A DNA stretch of 64,000 bases, from assembly GCF_900111925.1 (NCBI RefSeq), contig NZ_FOKA01000011.1, positions 93,278 to 157,277 on the forward strand. Direction: 5' to 3'. Under the pieces are notes generated by a model. That model saw only the letters and a list, made by a program, of their open reading frames with translations. It was not told the DNA's origin and did no database searches. Below, piece by piece: positions 47,156-56,317 of the stretch (its first letter is position 1; every line of letters starts with the position of its first letter). The position numbers and the translations under genes were made by a program. Source of the stretch: Cellulomonas marina (GTDB lineage Bacteria > Actinomycetota > Actinomycetes > Actinomycetales > Cellulomonadaceae).

Positions 47156-47629
47156 GTGGCGCGCGATGACGAACTGGGCCGGCTCCCGATCGACCGAACT
47201 ACCGCTGACCTGCGGCAGCTCGCTGCCGCGCTCGATGCGCGCCTTCGGGCCGTTGCCGTGGTGCGACGAGAGCTGCCGGACGACTCGGGGATCGTCGAAG
47301 GCGTCGACGTGGACCCCCATCGCGAGGACGCAGTCGGTGTCTGGTGGATGCACTCGGCGGAAGACATCATCGTCGGGCTGGGCAAGGGGCGAGGGTGGGA
47401 GCTCCCGCGGTCAGTCGAAACGGTCGAGGTGGTGAGGTCCGTCGTACGACAGGCCGTGGCCGGCCAGATCGAGGTCGGGCGAGGCCGCGGGGTCACTCTC
47501 TACCGAGTACGAACATCCGACGGCGTCGTGCGCGAGGACACGCACGAGGGTTGGGCGGCGTTCCTGCTGTCGATGCCCTGGCGGCCGAAGATGCGGTGGA
47601 ACGACGCGGCGCCCTACGACCGCGATTGA
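47156..47629 (+). CDS. Hypothetical protein, unrecognised
   Basis: A 157-residue soluble protein, with a helical N-terminus (TTADLRQLAAALDARLRAVA), a middle GVDVDPHREDAVGVWWMH, and a C-terminal beta-rich part VTLYRVRTSDGVVREDTHEG, ending WRPKMRWNDAAPYDRD. No family recognised. Codons are less extreme in GC at third positions than in neighbours, a sign of possible transfer. The start is uncertain: GTG 47156 has CACACT 6 nt upstream, which fits the leaderless pattern of this genome; the frame is open from 46913 but that part does not look coding. Confidence 0.55.
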   Translation: MARDDELGRLPIDRTTADLRQLAAALDARLRAVAVVRRELPDDSGIVEGVDVDPHREDAVGVWWMHSAEDIIVGLGKGRGWELPRSVETVEVVRSVVRQAVAGQIEVGRGRGVTLYRVRTSDGVVREDTHEGWAAFLLSMPWRPKMRWNDAAPYDRD

Positions 47630-48222
47630 TCGGCTTCTGAGCATGCTGCTGCGACGGTGCTGCAGCAAGAGGAGTAGACCGACGGGGACGCGCCTCCTGC
47701 GCCGCCGCGACGCGCCGTGCGACGCACTGATCCGACCTTCTTGGGCGAGGAGTTGAACGACACGTGGCCGTCGGCTGGGCCGCGATCAGCGGCAGGTCCG
47801 GACGGGGCGCGCGGTCCATCTCCTGCTCTGCGGCCCTGTTTTGCTGGCATTCTCCGCCGCACTCGCAGTCGACCTGGCGCTCGGCATCGCACTCGACGGT
47901 GGGGCCCGACGTCCGGGCGGCCTCACTGACGGCCTCTCGTACGTCTACACCGCGACTCTCCTCGCTTTCGTGTGCCACCTGCTGATGAGCGTGTTCATCC
48001 CTGGTGACGGACGTCGACGCTGGCACTGGTCGTCAAGCGCTCCGGCGGAACTGGTGCTGCTGGCGGCCGCCGTTCCCATCTCATTGGTCTAGCTCGACAA
48101 CGTCGGCCGTTGGGCTCGAGCATCGCCTCGCGGCGGCCCTCGTAGCGGCACGAGCAGGCGCGCCGGTCATCGGCGGATCCGGACGTTCCTCGGCGCCGGG
48201 CGGTGGCGGAGCTCGTGCGCCG
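47630..48222. other. Sparse region with one possible small membrane gene
   Basis: 593 bp between the hypothetical gene and efeB. Only one stretch (47841-48092) looks protein-like. No repeats, tRNA or mobile-element ends were recognised in the rest. Confidence 0.5.
47841..48092 (+). CDS. Possible small membrane protein
   Basis: 83 residues from a TTG, with two to three hydrophobic segments: LLAFSAALAVDLALGIAL, YVYTATLLAFVCHLLMSVF and ELVLLAAAVPISLV. The frame is open from 47757 and the first helix appears to start before the TTG (HLLLCGPV), yet no ATG or GTG is available, so the 5' end may be lost or the gene may use a rare start. Family unknown; may be a remnant. Confidence 0.35.
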   Translation: MLAFSAALAVDLALGIALDGGARRPGGLTDGLSYVYTATLLAFVCHLLMSVFIPGDGRRRWHWSSSAPAELVLLAAAVPISLV

Positions 48223-49662
48223 TCAGGCGAAGAGCGTCTCGCCGACGAAAGGCGCATCCTCGGTGAGGGTCGGAGTGCCGTCCGCGCCTGTGGGCACCGA
48301 GGGCACCCCCGGCGGGACCGCGAAGAGGCCCGAGCCCGTGTGCAGCAGGTACTCGCGCAGGGCGTCCCTCGTCGCCAGGGCCGACTGCACCGGGATGAAG
48401 TGCGTGCGCGGGTCCGTGACGAAGGCGAGGAAGAACAGGCCGGCGTCGAGGCGGCCCAGGCCGTCGTTGCCGTCGGTGAAGTTGTAGCCGCGGCGCAGCA
48501 TGCGGGCGCCGCCGTGCATCGTCGGGTGGGCGAGGCGCACGTGGGAGTCCGCCGGCACCAGGGGCGCGTCGTCGGCGCCCGTCGCGGCGAGATCGGGCTC
48601 GGTGAACTCCGTTCCGCCGGACAGGGGGGCGCCCTCGCCCTTCGTCCGGCCGACGACGGCCTCCTGCTCGCGCAGGGAGGACCGGTCCCACGTCTCGATG
48701 GTCATGCGGATGCGCCGGGCGACGAGGTACGAGCCGCCCGTCATCCACGCCGAGTCGGTGCCGGCGGCCGCGTCCTCGTCGGCCGCGGACGCGGGGACCC
48801 ACACGTGCTCGTCGAGCGCCTCGGTCTCCTCGGCCTTGACGTTCGAGGTGCCGTCCTTGAAGCCGAACAGGTTGCGCGGGGTGCGCTGGCTCGTCGAGGT
48901 CGACGAGGTGCGGCCGTAGCCGAGCTGGGCCCAGCGCAGCGTGGCCGTGCCGAAGGCGGCGCGCGCGAGGTTCCGCACGGCGTGGACCGCGACCTGCGGG
49001 TCGTCGGCGCACGCCTGCACGACGAGGTCGCCGTCGCTGCGCGCGGGGTCGAGGTCGTCGCCCGGGAAGTGCGGCAGCTCGACGAGGGCGGCGGGCAGCC
49101 GCGCCGCCAGGCCGAAGCGGTCGACGCCGGGGGAGCCGTCGGCTCCCGGCGTGCCGACGAACAGCGACCGGCCGAACCCGAACGTCAGCGTGAGGCCTGC
49201 GGCGGGCAGGTCGGCCGCCTCGCCCGTGTCGTCCGGCGGTGCGTCGTAGGGGCCCGACGAGGGCCCGAGCGACCCGGCCGGCAGGCCCTGCGTGAGCCGG
49301 GCGGCCATGACGGTCCAGCGGCGCAGGAGGTCGACGAGCCGGTCGCGGTCGTCGGTCGTCACGTCGAAGGTCGCCAGGTACAGCCGGTCCTGCGCGGGGG
49401 TGACGATGCCCGCCTGGTGGGCGCCGGTGAAGGCGTAGGTGCGGTGCGCGCCGACGCCGGTCGCCCCCGGGTCGGGCGTCGCGGCCGGCCCGGCGGTCGG
49501 TCCGGCCGAGGCCCGTGCGACGCCGAAGCCGCCCGCCGCCCCGACGGCCGCACCCGCCGCCAGCCCGCCGCCCCAGCCCAGCAGGGCGCGCCGGGACAGC
49601 CCGCGCGAGGCGGGCTCCGCCGGGCGGCTCGAGGGGTCGGGGACGGCGTCAGCGGTGGGCAC
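48223..49662 (-). CDS. efeB: Dyp-type peroxidase EfeB (Tat-exported, heme)
   Basis: A 479-residue secreted heme peroxidase of the EfeUOB iron uptake system. The N-terminus has a twin-arginine signal (SRRALLGWGGGLAAGAAVG). The Dyp domain shows NLFGFKDGTSNVKAEE (GxxDG distal Asp), YLVARRIRMTIETWDR and GLFFLAFVTDPRTHFIPVQ, and a proximal heme His region at VRLAHPTMH. GTG 49662 starts 9 nt after the efeO stop. EfeB probably oxidises Fe(II), or handles heme iron, outside the membrane. It should use the Tat pathway, whose TatB is encoded at 18.6 kb. Confidence 0.94.
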   Translation of the reverse strand: MPTADAVPDPSSRPAEPASRGLSRRALLGWGGGLAAGAAVGAAGGFGVARASAGPTAGPAATPDPGATGVGAHRTYAFTGAHQAGIVTPAQDRLYLATFDVTTDDRDRLVDLLRRWTVMAARLTQGLPAGSLGPSSGPYDAPPDDTGEAADLPAAGLTLTFGFGRSLFVGTPGADGSPGVDRFGLAARLPAALVELPHFPGDDLDPARSDGDLVVQACADDPQVAVHAVRNLARAAFGTATLRWAQLGYGRTSSTSTSQRTPRNLFGFKDGTSNVKAEETEALDEHVWVPASAADEDAAAGTDSAWMTGGSYLVARRIRMTIETWDRSSLREQEAVVGRTKGEGAPLSGGTEFTEPDLAATGADDAPLVPADSHVRLAHPTMHGGARMLRRGYNFTDGNDGLGRLDAGLFFLAFVTDPRTHFIPVQSALATRDALREYLLHTGSGLFAVPPGVPSVPTGADGTPTLTEDAPFVGETLFA

Positions 49663-49671
49663 GGCGCGTCC

Positions 49672-50886
49672 TCACGCCCCGGTGACCGTGGCGGTCAGGC
49701 GCGAGAGCGGCTCGGACAGGGCGTCGACGGCCGCTGCGAGCTCCTTGACCTGCGCGTCGGTGAGGGTGTCGTAGCCCGCAAACCCGGCGTCGTACGAGCC
49801 GTGCTGCGCCAGGAGCCCCTGGAGGGTGTCGAACCGCTCGGTGAGCTCGGTCGCCAGCTCCGGGTCGCGCTCGGTGACGACGTCGGCGAGCACGCCGTAG
49901 GCGACGTCCGCCCCGTCGACGTTCGCCGCGAAGTCCCAGAGGTCCGTGTGGGACCAGATCTCCTCCTCGCCGGTGACCTTGCCCGTGGCGACCTCGTCGA
50001 GCAGCTCCTTGGCGCCGTTGGAGACCTGGAACGCGGCGACCGTGAAGTCCTGGGCGTTCACCTGGTCGACGAGGCGCTGCGTGTTGGCGACGAGGTCGTC
50101 CGCGGCGACCTGCCGCTGCTCCGGCGTGAGCGGCGTGTACGCGACGCCCCCGTTCGCCTCGGGCGCCGGCTGCCACAGGTCCTTCTCGACGAGGTGCCAC
50201 CCCGTCCAGGTCGCGCCCTCCTCGAGGTCGGCCTCGCGCAGGTCCAGCAGCGGGTCGAGGTCGCCGAACGACTCCGCGACCGGCTCGATGCGCTCCCAGT
50301 GCACGCGGGTGGGCGCGTACAGGGATCGGGCCGTGGCGTCGTCGCCCGCGGCGTAGGCGGCCGCGAACTCCTGGGTGGCGGCGATGAGCGCGCCGGACTG
50401 GTCCCGGACGTAGGCCAGGTACGACGCCTCGGCCGCGGCCAGCTGCTCCGCGACGTCACCGGTCGGTCCGACCGGCGTGCCGGAGTCGGTCACCGTGAAG
50501 TCGCTGCGGATGCCGTCCCCGACCATGCCGGGCTTGCACTGGGCGACGTAGGTGCCGGGGGCGACCTGGACGACGAGGTCCCGGGACAGGCCGGGGCCGA
50601 CGTTCTCCACCTCGGACACCACCCGCAGGCCGTCCTCGGCCAGCAGGTAGAACTCGGTGACGTCGCTGCCGTCGTTGACGACGGTGAACCGCAGCGTGCC
50701 CGACGGGGCGGTGTCCTCCGAGAGCTCGCAGGCGTCGGCGGTGGAGCTCACCGTCACGGTGCCCGTGCCGCCGCCGGCACCCGCGGTCCCGGCCGCGGAC
50801 ACCTCCGCGGTCTCGTTGGGCACGCAGGCGGTCAGCGGCAGCGCGAGGGCGACGAGGCCGACGAGGGCCAGGGGGCGGCGGGGCAT
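49672..50886 (-). CDS. efeO: Iron uptake lipoprotein EfeO (cupredoxin + imelysin M75)
   Basis: A 404-residue lipoprotein with lipobox LTAC (Cys21), an N-terminal cupredoxin-like domain (about 40-135; TLRFTVVNDGSDVTEFYLL, VQVAPGTYVAQCKPGM) and a C-terminal M75 peptidase-like domain with the HxxE metal motif in RVHWERIEP and a second conserved stretch SHTDLWDFAANVDGAD. It captures iron for the EfeU permease. ATG 50886 has GGAG upstream. Middle gene of efeUOB, 80 bp after efeU. Confidence 0.94.
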   Translation of the reverse strand: MPRRPLALVGLVALALPLTACVPNETAEVSAAGTAGAGGGTGTVTVSSTADACELSEDTAPSGTLRFTVVNDGSDVTEFYLLAEDGLRVVSEVENVGPGLSRDLVVQVAPGTYVAQCKPGMVGDGIRSDFTVTDSGTPVGPTGDVAEQLAAAEASYLAYVRDQSGALIAATQEFAAAYAAGDDATARSLYAPTRVHWERIEPVAESFGDLDPLLDLREADLEEGATWTGWHLVEKDLWQPAPEANGGVAYTPLTPEQRQVAADDLVANTQRLVDQVNAQDFTVAAFQVSNGAKELLDEVATGKVTGEEEIWSHTDLWDFAANVDGADVAYGVLADVVTERDPELATELTERFDTLQGLLAQHGSYDAGFAGYDTLTDAQVKELAAAVDALSEPLSRLTATVTGA

Positions 50887-50966
50887 GGGGGCTCCAGGGT
50901 GACGGCGCGGGAGGGCGGGCGGCGGAGGGCCGCGGCGGGGGAGAGGGTCGGAAGAGGCGAGGGCTG

Positions 50967-51860
50967 TCAGGGCGTGACGGGTGCGGCCACCGGGGCTGAC
51001 GTGCTCGTCGCCGTGCCCGTCCCCGTCCCCGTCCCGCCGACCGGGCGAGCCGGGGTCGAGCCGCCCCACGCGGACCGCACGAACAGGGCGAGCGTCGGCA
51101 CGACGTAGGCCGTCCACGCCGCCGCCTCGAGCCAGGTGGTGGCGGGGGAGAAGTTGAAGACGCCCTTGAGGAGCACGCCGTACCAGCTCGTCGGCGGGAC
51201 GGCGGCGGACACGTCGAAGGCCAGCGAGTTCAGCCCGGGCAGCACCCCGGCCTCCTGCAGGTCGTGCACGCCGTAGGACAGCACCCCGCCGGCGACGAGG
51301 ACGAGGAACACCCCGGTCCAGGAGAAGAACCGCCGCAGGTCGATCCGCACCGCGCCGCGGTAGAGCAGCCAGCCGAGCAGCACGGCCGTGGCCAGCCCGA
51401 GGGCGGCCCCGAGCAGCGGCGCCGTCGTCCGGCCGGTGGCCTGGGCACCGGCCCAGAGGAACAGCGCCGTCTCCAGGCCCTCGCGGCCCACCGCCAGCAG
51501 CGCCATCACGACGACGGCGCCCCGGCCCGCGGCGACCGCGTCGTCGAGCCGGTGGTGCAGGTCCGCCTTGAGGTGCCGCGCGGTGCGGGCCATCCAGAAG
51601 ATCATCCAGGTGACGAGGCCGACGGCCACGATGGACAGGGACCCGCCGATGGCCTCCTGCGCCTCGAACGTCAGCCGCGAGGGCCCGAAGGTCAGCAGCG
51701 CCCCGAACGCCAGGGCGACGGCCACGGCCGTGCCGACACCCGCCCACAGCGCGGGCAGCAGGTCGCGCCGCCCCGTCCGCACGAGGTAGGCGACGAGGAT
51801 CCCGACGACGAGCGCCGCCTCCAGGCCTTCGCGCAGCCCGATGAGGTAGTTCGCGACCAT
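50967..51860 (-). CDS. efeU: Iron permease EfeU (FTR1 family)
   Basis: A 297-residue seven-helix oxidase-dependent iron transporter. Two REGLE motifs, GLREGLEAALVVGI at residue 8 and VGREGLETALFLWAG near 123, are the iron-conducting signature of FTR1/EfeU. The C-terminal 30 residues are a Gly/Thr/Ser/Pro-rich tail encoded by short repeats. ATG 51860 has no strong ribosome site. First gene of efeUOB; an iron-box-like palindrome lies about 95 bp upstream. Confidence 0.95.
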   Translation of the reverse strand: MVANYLIGLREGLEAALVVGILVAYLVRTGRRDLLPALWAGVGTAVAVALAFGALLTFGPSRLTFEAQEAIGGSLSIVAVGLVTWMIFWMARTARHLKADLHHRLDDAVAAGRGAVVVMALLAVGREGLETALFLWAGAQATGRTTAPLLGAALGLATAVLLGWLLYRGAVRIDLRRFFSWTGVFLVLVAGGVLSYGVHDLQEAGVLPGLNSLAFDVSAAVPPTSWYGVLLKGVFNFSPATTWLEAAAWTAYVVPTLALFVRSAWGGSTPARPVGGTGTGTGTATSTSAPVAAPVTP

Positions 51861-51954
51861 GTCCGTGGTGCTCTCTGGCTCCGGTGCCGGGGCGGCACGC
51901 CGACGCGGGACCGCGCGCGCGGACGGGCCGGGCGGGCGGTGAGGGCGGCGCTGG

Positions 51955-51973
51955 TGAGGGCAGCCTTACCTCA
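51955..51973. promoter_or_regulatory. DtxR/IdeR-type iron box upstream of efeUOB
   Basis: TGAGGGCAGCCTTACCTCA agrees with the IdeR consensus TWAGGTTAGSCTWACCTWA at 15 of 19 positions. On the minus strand it includes a TAAGGCT element that could be part of the efe -10, so repressor binding would block transcription when iron is plentiful. Confidence 0.6.
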
Positions 51974-52002
51974 GCCGGGAATGTACACCCGGGCGGAGGG
52001 GC

Positions 52003-52581
52003 TCAGGCGCCCGCGTCCAGGCGCCGTCTCAGCGCGGGCCAGGCCTCGGCGAACGCGGCCAGCAGCGGCCGGTCGGTGACCTCGTCGACGGGGACCCAGG
52101 CCATCTCGAGGCTCTCCACGTCGGTCACGGTGGGGACGACCGGCACGGCCTCCTCGGCCAGCACGGTCGTGTAGGACCACGTGCCGTGGTCGAGCAGCGA
52201 CGTGCCGAGCACGCGGACCGCGGCCGGGTCGATCCCAGCCTCCTCGCGCGCCTCCCGCAGCGCGGCGGCGACGGGGGTCTCGTCGGGCTCGCGCGCCCCG
52301 CCCGGGATGCCCCACGTCCCGCCCTGGTCGCTCCACCCGACGCGGTGCTGCAGGACGACGTGCGTCACCGGGCCCCCGGGCTCCGGGCGCCGGGCGAGGA
52401 GCAGACCCGCCGCACCGGCGCGGCCCCAGTGCCGGCGGCCGCAGGCGCACGCGACCCACCCGTCCCCGGGCCGGGGCTCGCGCGCCGGCGGCCCAGCGGG
52501 CGGCGGCCCCGCGGGCGTCACGCCGCCGTCCGGGGACGCGGGCGTGCCGGAGGACGGCTCCGCCGGCGCGCCGTCGCTCAC
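52003..52581 (-). CDS. NUDIX hydrolase
   Basis: A 192-residue protein with a Pro/Ala/Gly-rich N-terminus (1-35), a short Cys-containing stretch [12 protein letters not shown], and a Nudix box [18 protein letters not shown] with REEAGI immediately following (GX5EX7REUXEEXGU satisfied). It hydrolyses a nucleoside diphosphate linked compound; substrate unknown. GTG 52581 overlaps the accA stop (GTGA), so it is co-translated with the biotin carboxylase gene. Confidence 0.9.
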   Translation of the reverse strand: MSDGAPAEPSSGTPASPDGGVTPAGPPPAGPPAREPRPGDGWVACACGRRHWGRAGAAGLLLARRPEPGGPVTHVVLQHRVGWSDQGGTWGIPGGAREPDETPVAAALREAREEAGIDPAAVRVLGTSLLDHGTWSYTTVLAEEAVPVVPTVTDVESLEMAWVPVDEVTDRPLLAAFAEAWPALRRRLDAGA

Positions 52582-54398
52582 GCGTCCGCGTCGACGATCT
52601 CGGCCAGCGCCGTGCCGGCCGCGACGGTCGCGCCGACCTCGGCCGCGAGGCCGCGCACGGTCCCCGCACGGTGCGCGAGCAGCGGCTGCTCCATCTTCAT
52701 GGCCTCGAGCACGACGACGAGGTCGCCCTCCGCCACGACGGCCCCCTCGCCGACCGCCACCTTCACGATCGTGCCCTGCATGGGCGAGGCCAGCGTCGTC
52801 CCGGACGCCGCGGCACCGGCCCTCGGCGCGGCGCGACGGGCCGGACGGCGCGGGGCGCCCGCCCCCCGGCGGCCGGCACCGCCCCCGAGGCCGCCGGCCA
52901 GCGCGGCGGGCAGGACCACCTCGAGCCGCTTGCCGCCGACCTCGACGACGACGCGCTCGAGCGCCGGCTCCTCGTCGGGCTCCTCCACCCCGGCCGCGGC
53001 AGGGGCGCCACCGGCGGGCGCCGCGGGCGCGAGCCCGGGCAGCCGGTCGGCGAAGGAGGTCTCGATCCACCGCGTGTGCACCGCGAAGGGCTGCGCCGGG
53101 TCGGCCGGGACGAAGTCCGGCTCCTCCAGCACCGCGCGGTGGAACGGCACGACGGTGGGGATGCCCCCGACCTCCAGCTCGGCCAGGGCACGGCGGGCGC
53201 GCTGCACGGCCTCCGCCCGGGTGGCGCCGGTGACGACGAGCTTGCCGATCATCGAGTCGAACGCGCCGGAGACCGTGTCTCCCTCGACCACGCCGAAGTC
53301 GCAGCGCACGCCCGGGCCGGACGGCAGCCGCAGGCGCGTCACCTTGCCGGGCGCGGGGAGGAAGCCCGCGGCGGGGTCCTCGCCGTTGATGCGGAACTCC
53401 AGGGAGTGGCCGCGCGTGGCCACCCGGTCGTACCCGAGCGGCTCGCCGTCGGCGATGCGCAGCTGCTCGCGGACGAGGTCGATGCCCGAGACCTCCTCGG
53501 TCACCGGGTGCTCGACCTGCAGGCGCGTGTTGACCTCGAGGAACGAGATCTGGCCGTCGAGCCCGACGAGGAACTCGCACGTCCCGGCGCCCTCGTAGCC
53601 CGCCTCGCGCAGGATCGCGATGGAGGACCGCTCGAGCAGCTCCACCTGCGCCGGCGTGAGGAACGGCGCCGGCGCCTCCTCGACGAGCTTCTGGTGCCGC
53701 CGCTGCAGCGAGCAGTCGCGGGTGGAGACGACGACGACCGTGCCGTGGCGGTCCGCCAGGCACTGCGTCTCCACGTGCCGCGGCCGGTCGAGGTACGTCT
53801 CGACGAAGCACTCCCCGCGCCCGAACGCCGCCACGGCCTCGCGGACGGCGGAGGCGTACAGCTCGTCCACGTCGTCGGCGTCGCGGACCACCTTCAGCCC
53901 GCGCCCACCGCCGCCGAACGCGGCCTTGATGGCGACGGGCAGCCCGTGCTGCTCGACGAAGGCGTGGATCTCCTCCACGCCGCTCACGGGGTCGGGTGTG
54001 CCGGCGACGAGCGGGGCGCCGGCACGCTGCGCGATGTGCCGGGCGCTGACCTTGTCCCCGAGCGCCTCGATGGCGGCCGGCGGCGGGCCGATCCACGTGA
54101 GCCCGGCGTCGATGACGGCCTGCGCGAAGGCGGCGTTCTCCGAGAGGAACCCGTAGCCGGGGTGGACCGCGTCGGCGCCCGACCGGCGGGCCACGTCGAG
54201 CAGCTTGGGGATGTCGAGGTAGGTCTCCGCGGCGCGGGCGCCGCCGAGGGCGAAGGCCGCGTCGGCGAGGCGCACGTGCAGCGCCTCGCGGTCCTGGTCG
54301 GCGTAGACGGCGACGGAGCGCAGACCGGCGTCCGCGCAGGCACGGACGATGCGGACCGCGATCTCCCCGCGGTTGGCGACGAGGACGCTGGTGATCAC
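52578..54398 (-). CDS. accA: Acyl-CoA carboxylase alpha subunit (biotin carboxylase + BCCP)
   Basis: A 606-residue biotin-dependent subunit of AccA3 type. Biotin carboxylase domain: [37 protein letters not shown] (ATP grasp), [20 protein letters not shown]. The biotin carrier domain ends the protein with EAMKMEQPL, Lys568 being the biotinylation site. The Ala/Pro-rich linker lies at about 465-500. BirA, encoded at 61.7 kb, would biotinylate it; AccD and AccE at 59-61.5 kb complete the carboxylase for malonyl/methylmalonyl-CoA. GTG 54398 is leaderless: TACGGT is 6 nt upstream. Confidence 0.95.
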   Translation of the reverse strand: MITSVLVANRGEIAVRIVRACADAGLRSVAVYADQDREALHVRLADAAFALGGARAAETYLDIPKLLDVARRSGADAVHPGYGFLSENAAFAQAVIDAGLTWIGPPPAAIEALGDKVSARHIAQRAGAPLVAGTPDPVSGVEEIHAFVEQHGLPVAIKAAFGGGGRGLKVVRDADDVDELYASAVREAVAAFGRGECFVETYLDRPRHVETQCLADRHGTVVVVSTRDCSLQRRHQKLVEEAPAPFLTPAQVELLERSSIAILREAGYEGAGTCEFLVGLDGQISFLEVNTRLQVEHPVTEEVSGIDLVREQLRIADGEPLGYDRVATRGHSLEFRINGEDPAAGFLPAPGKVTRLRLPSGPGVRCDFGVVEGDTVSGAFDSMIGKLVVTGATRAEAVQRARRALAELEVGGIPTVVPFHRAVLEEPDFVPADPAQPFAVHTRWIETSFADRLPGLAPAAPAGGAPAAAGVEEPDEEPALERVVVEVGGKRLEVVLPAALAGGLGGGAGRRGAGAPRRPARRAAPRAGAAASGTTLASPMQGTIVKVAVGEGAVVAEGDLVVVLEAMKMEQPLLAHRAGTVRGLAAEVGATVAAGTALAEIVDADA

Positions 54399-54404
54399 GC
54401 CCCG

Positions 54405-54410
54405 ACCGTA
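54405..54410 (-). promoter_or_regulatory. -10 box, leaderless accA promoter
   Basis: TACGGT (minus strand) ends 6 nt before GTG 54398. Confidence 0.55.
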
Positions 54411-54555
54411 TAGCGCGCGGGACGGAGGTCCCGGTGCGGCACGAGGGGCGCCGGACAACACTGTCGCCGGCGGCCAGCGGGCCGGCGCGGCGTTTGTGGG
54501 GTTCCGACGAGGGCGTGCGCGCACCGCCGCGGGCGCGCGTGGACCGCCGCGGGCG

Positions 54556-55260
54556 TCAGCGCCGGCGCGTGCCCGGTCGCCAGAGCGACGGCAGCGGGAC
54601 GCCGACGTCGGCGAGCAGGCCGCGCAGCAGCGGGAGGCTCAGGCCCACGACGGCGTGGTGGTCGCCCTCGACGCCCTCGACGAACGGCCCGCCGAGCCCG
54701 TCGACGGTGAAGGCCCCGGCGACGGCCAGTGGCTCGTCGGTGGCCACGTACGCGGCGACCTCCTCGTCGGACACGTCCGCGAAGTGCACGACGGTCGAGG
54801 CCGTGGCGCCCAGCGCCGCACCGGTGCCGCTGCCGCCGTCGACGGGCGCCGGCCGCACGTCGACGAGCCAGTGCCCGGTGTGCAGGGTGCCGGAACGCCC
54901 CCGCATCGCTTCCCAGCGGCGCACGGCCTCGGCGGCGTCGGCGGGCTTGCCGAGGATCTCGCCGTCGAGCTCGAGCATGGAGTCGCAGCCCAGGACGAGC
55001 AGGTCCTCGGGGTCCTCGTCGTGGCCCAGGCCGGGCAGCTCCGCGTCGTCCTCGGTGAGGCGTGCCGCCACGGCCTGGGCCTTCGCCTGCGCCAGCAGCA
55101 GCACGGCGTCGGCCGGGTCGAGGGGGCCGAAGCGCTCGCGGCCGGCGGCCAGGGCGGCGTCCTCGTCGACGGCGGAGACGACGACGAGGGGGTCGATCCC
55201 GGCGGCGACGAGGGTCGCTCGACGGGCGGGGCTGGCGGACGCGAGCAGCAGGCGGGTCAC
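54556..55260 (-). CDS. maf: Maf family nucleotide pyrophosphatase
   Basis: A 234-residue house-cleaning NTP pyrophosphatase. [20 protein letters not shown] is the N-terminal signature, [17 protein letters not shown] the active-site Asp region, and [20 protein letters not shown] the C-terminal motif. GTG 55260 is apparently leaderless, with a TAGGCT box 7 nt upstream. In mycobacteria maf (Rv3282) likewise lies between the accE/accD and accA genes. Confidence 0.93.
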   Translation of the reverse strand: MTRLLLASASPARRATLVAAGIDPLVVVSAVDEDAALAAGRERFGPLDPADAVLLLAQAKAQAVAARLTEDDAELPGLGHDEDPEDLLVLGCDSMLELDGEILGKPADAAEAVRRWEAMRGRSGTLHTGHWLVDVRPAPVDGGSGTGAALGATASTVVHFADVSDEEVAAYVATDEPLAVAGAFTVDGLGGPFVEGVEGDHHAVVGLSLPLLRGLLADVGVPLPSLWRPGTRRR

Positions 55261-55267
55261 GCCGACG

Positions 55268-55273
55268 AGCCTA
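55268..55273 (-). promoter_or_regulatory. -10 box, leaderless maf promoter
   Basis: TAGGCT (minus strand) ends 7 nt before GTG 55260. Confidence 0.6.
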
Positions 55274-55286
55274 CGAGGGCCCCGCG

Positions 55287-55382
55287 GCGGGTCCCGCCGG
55301 AGACCGCACCGGAGGCCGCACCCGAGGCCGCACCGGGGGCCGCACCGGGGGCCGTACCGGAGGTCCTGCCGGAGGTCCTGCC
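55287..55382. repeat. 12-bp tandem repeat between maf and VKOR gene
   Basis: Eight consecutive 12-nt units, from GCGGGTCCCGCC through GGAGGCCGCACC and GGGGGCCGCACC to two identical GGAGGTCCTGCC. They lie in the divergent, non-coding interval just upstream of the maf promoter. Confidence 0.9.
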
Positions 55383-55529
55383 GTCCCGATCCGGCACGCA
55401 CCACGTCCAGGCACCTCCCAGCCGTCGTGCGCCACACTGTGCACCAGGACGAACGACCCCTCCCGCCGCACGTCCGGGCACCGATGGTGGGGACGGACGG
55501 GTCGCACGACGGACGAGGGACGGTGGGAC

Positions 55530-56228
55530 GTGAGCGCCACGCGCACGACGACGGGGACGGGCCGCGGCGGTGGCGGCGGGTTCGTCGACGAGCCCGATCT
55601 GCCGCGCGACGACGACCCGGAGCTGCGGCGGCCCTCCGGCCTGGCGTGGCGGCGCCGGACGGCGATCGAGATGATCGTGTCCGGCGTGCTGGGCCTGTAC
55701 ACGTCGTTCGTCCTGTCGATCGAGGCCGTGACGCTCGCGGGCGACCCGGACGCGTCGCTGTCGTGCGACATCAACGCCGTCATCAGCTGCGGCAAGGTCG
55801 CGCAGTCGTGGCAGGCGTCGCTGTTCGGGTTCCCGAACGCGTTCCTCGGCATCGCGGCGGAGGCCGTGGTCATCACCGTGGCGGTCGCCATCGCCGGCGG
55901 CGTGACCTTCCCGCGCTGGTTCATGCTGTCCGCGGAGGCGATCTACACGGCGGGCCTCGTCTTCGCGTACTGGCTGTTCTTCGAGGCGTACTTCGTCATC
56001 GGCGCCCTGTGCCCGTGGTGCCTGCTCATCACCGTCACCACGACGCTCGTGTGGGCGGGGCTCACGCGCATCGTCGTGCGGGACGGCCACCTGGGCCTGC
56101 CCGGGCGGGCGGGGCCGGCGGCGCGGCGGTTCGTCGCGGCCGGCAACGACTGGTTCGTCACCGCCGCCGTGCTCGTGCTCTTCGCCGCCGTGGTGCTCGT
56201 CAAGTACGGCCCGTCGCTGCTGGCCTGA
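55530..56228 (+). CDS. Vitamin K epoxide reductase family protein
   Basis: A 232-residue membrane protein with four to five helices. SCDINAVISCGKVAQSW holds the loop Cys pair and ALCPWCLLITVTTT the active-site CxxC; the order matches bacterial VKOR that regenerates the oxidant of DsbA-like proteins using quinone. Actinobacteria use VKOR in place of DsbB to fold secreted proteins. No DsbA partner is fused or adjacent. The hydrophilic N-terminus (1-50) includes a Gly run. GTG 55530 has GAGGGA about 10 nt upstream, so the start is moderately sure. Confidence 0.9.
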   Translation: MSATRTTTGTGRGGGGGFVDEPDLPRDDDPELRRPSGLAWRRRTAIEMIVSGVLGLYTSFVLSIEAVTLAGDPDASLSCDINAVISCGKVAQSWQASLFGFPNAFLGIAAEAVVITVAVAIAGGVTFPRWFMLSAEAIYTAGLVFAYWLFFEAYFVIGALCPWCLLITVTTTLVWAGLTRIVVRDGHLGLPGRAGPAARRFVAAGNDWFVTAAVLVLFAAVVLVKYGPSLLA

Positions 56229-56255
56229 GCGCCGACGCCCTAGGGCGAGACGCCA

Positions 56256-56291
56256 GCAGGGGCGCGACCGGGTTCCCGGTCGCGCCCCTGC
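56256..56291. terminator. Strong bidirectional terminator between VKOR and response regulator
   Basis: Arms GCAGGGGCGCGACCGGG and CCCGGTCGCGCCCCTGC form a perfect 17-bp stem with only TT between them. It lies between convergent genes, 28 bp after the VKOR stop and 27 bp before the regulator stop. Confidence 0.8.
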
Positions 56292-56317
56292 TCGTCCGGG
56301 CCCCGGCGCCGCTCGCG

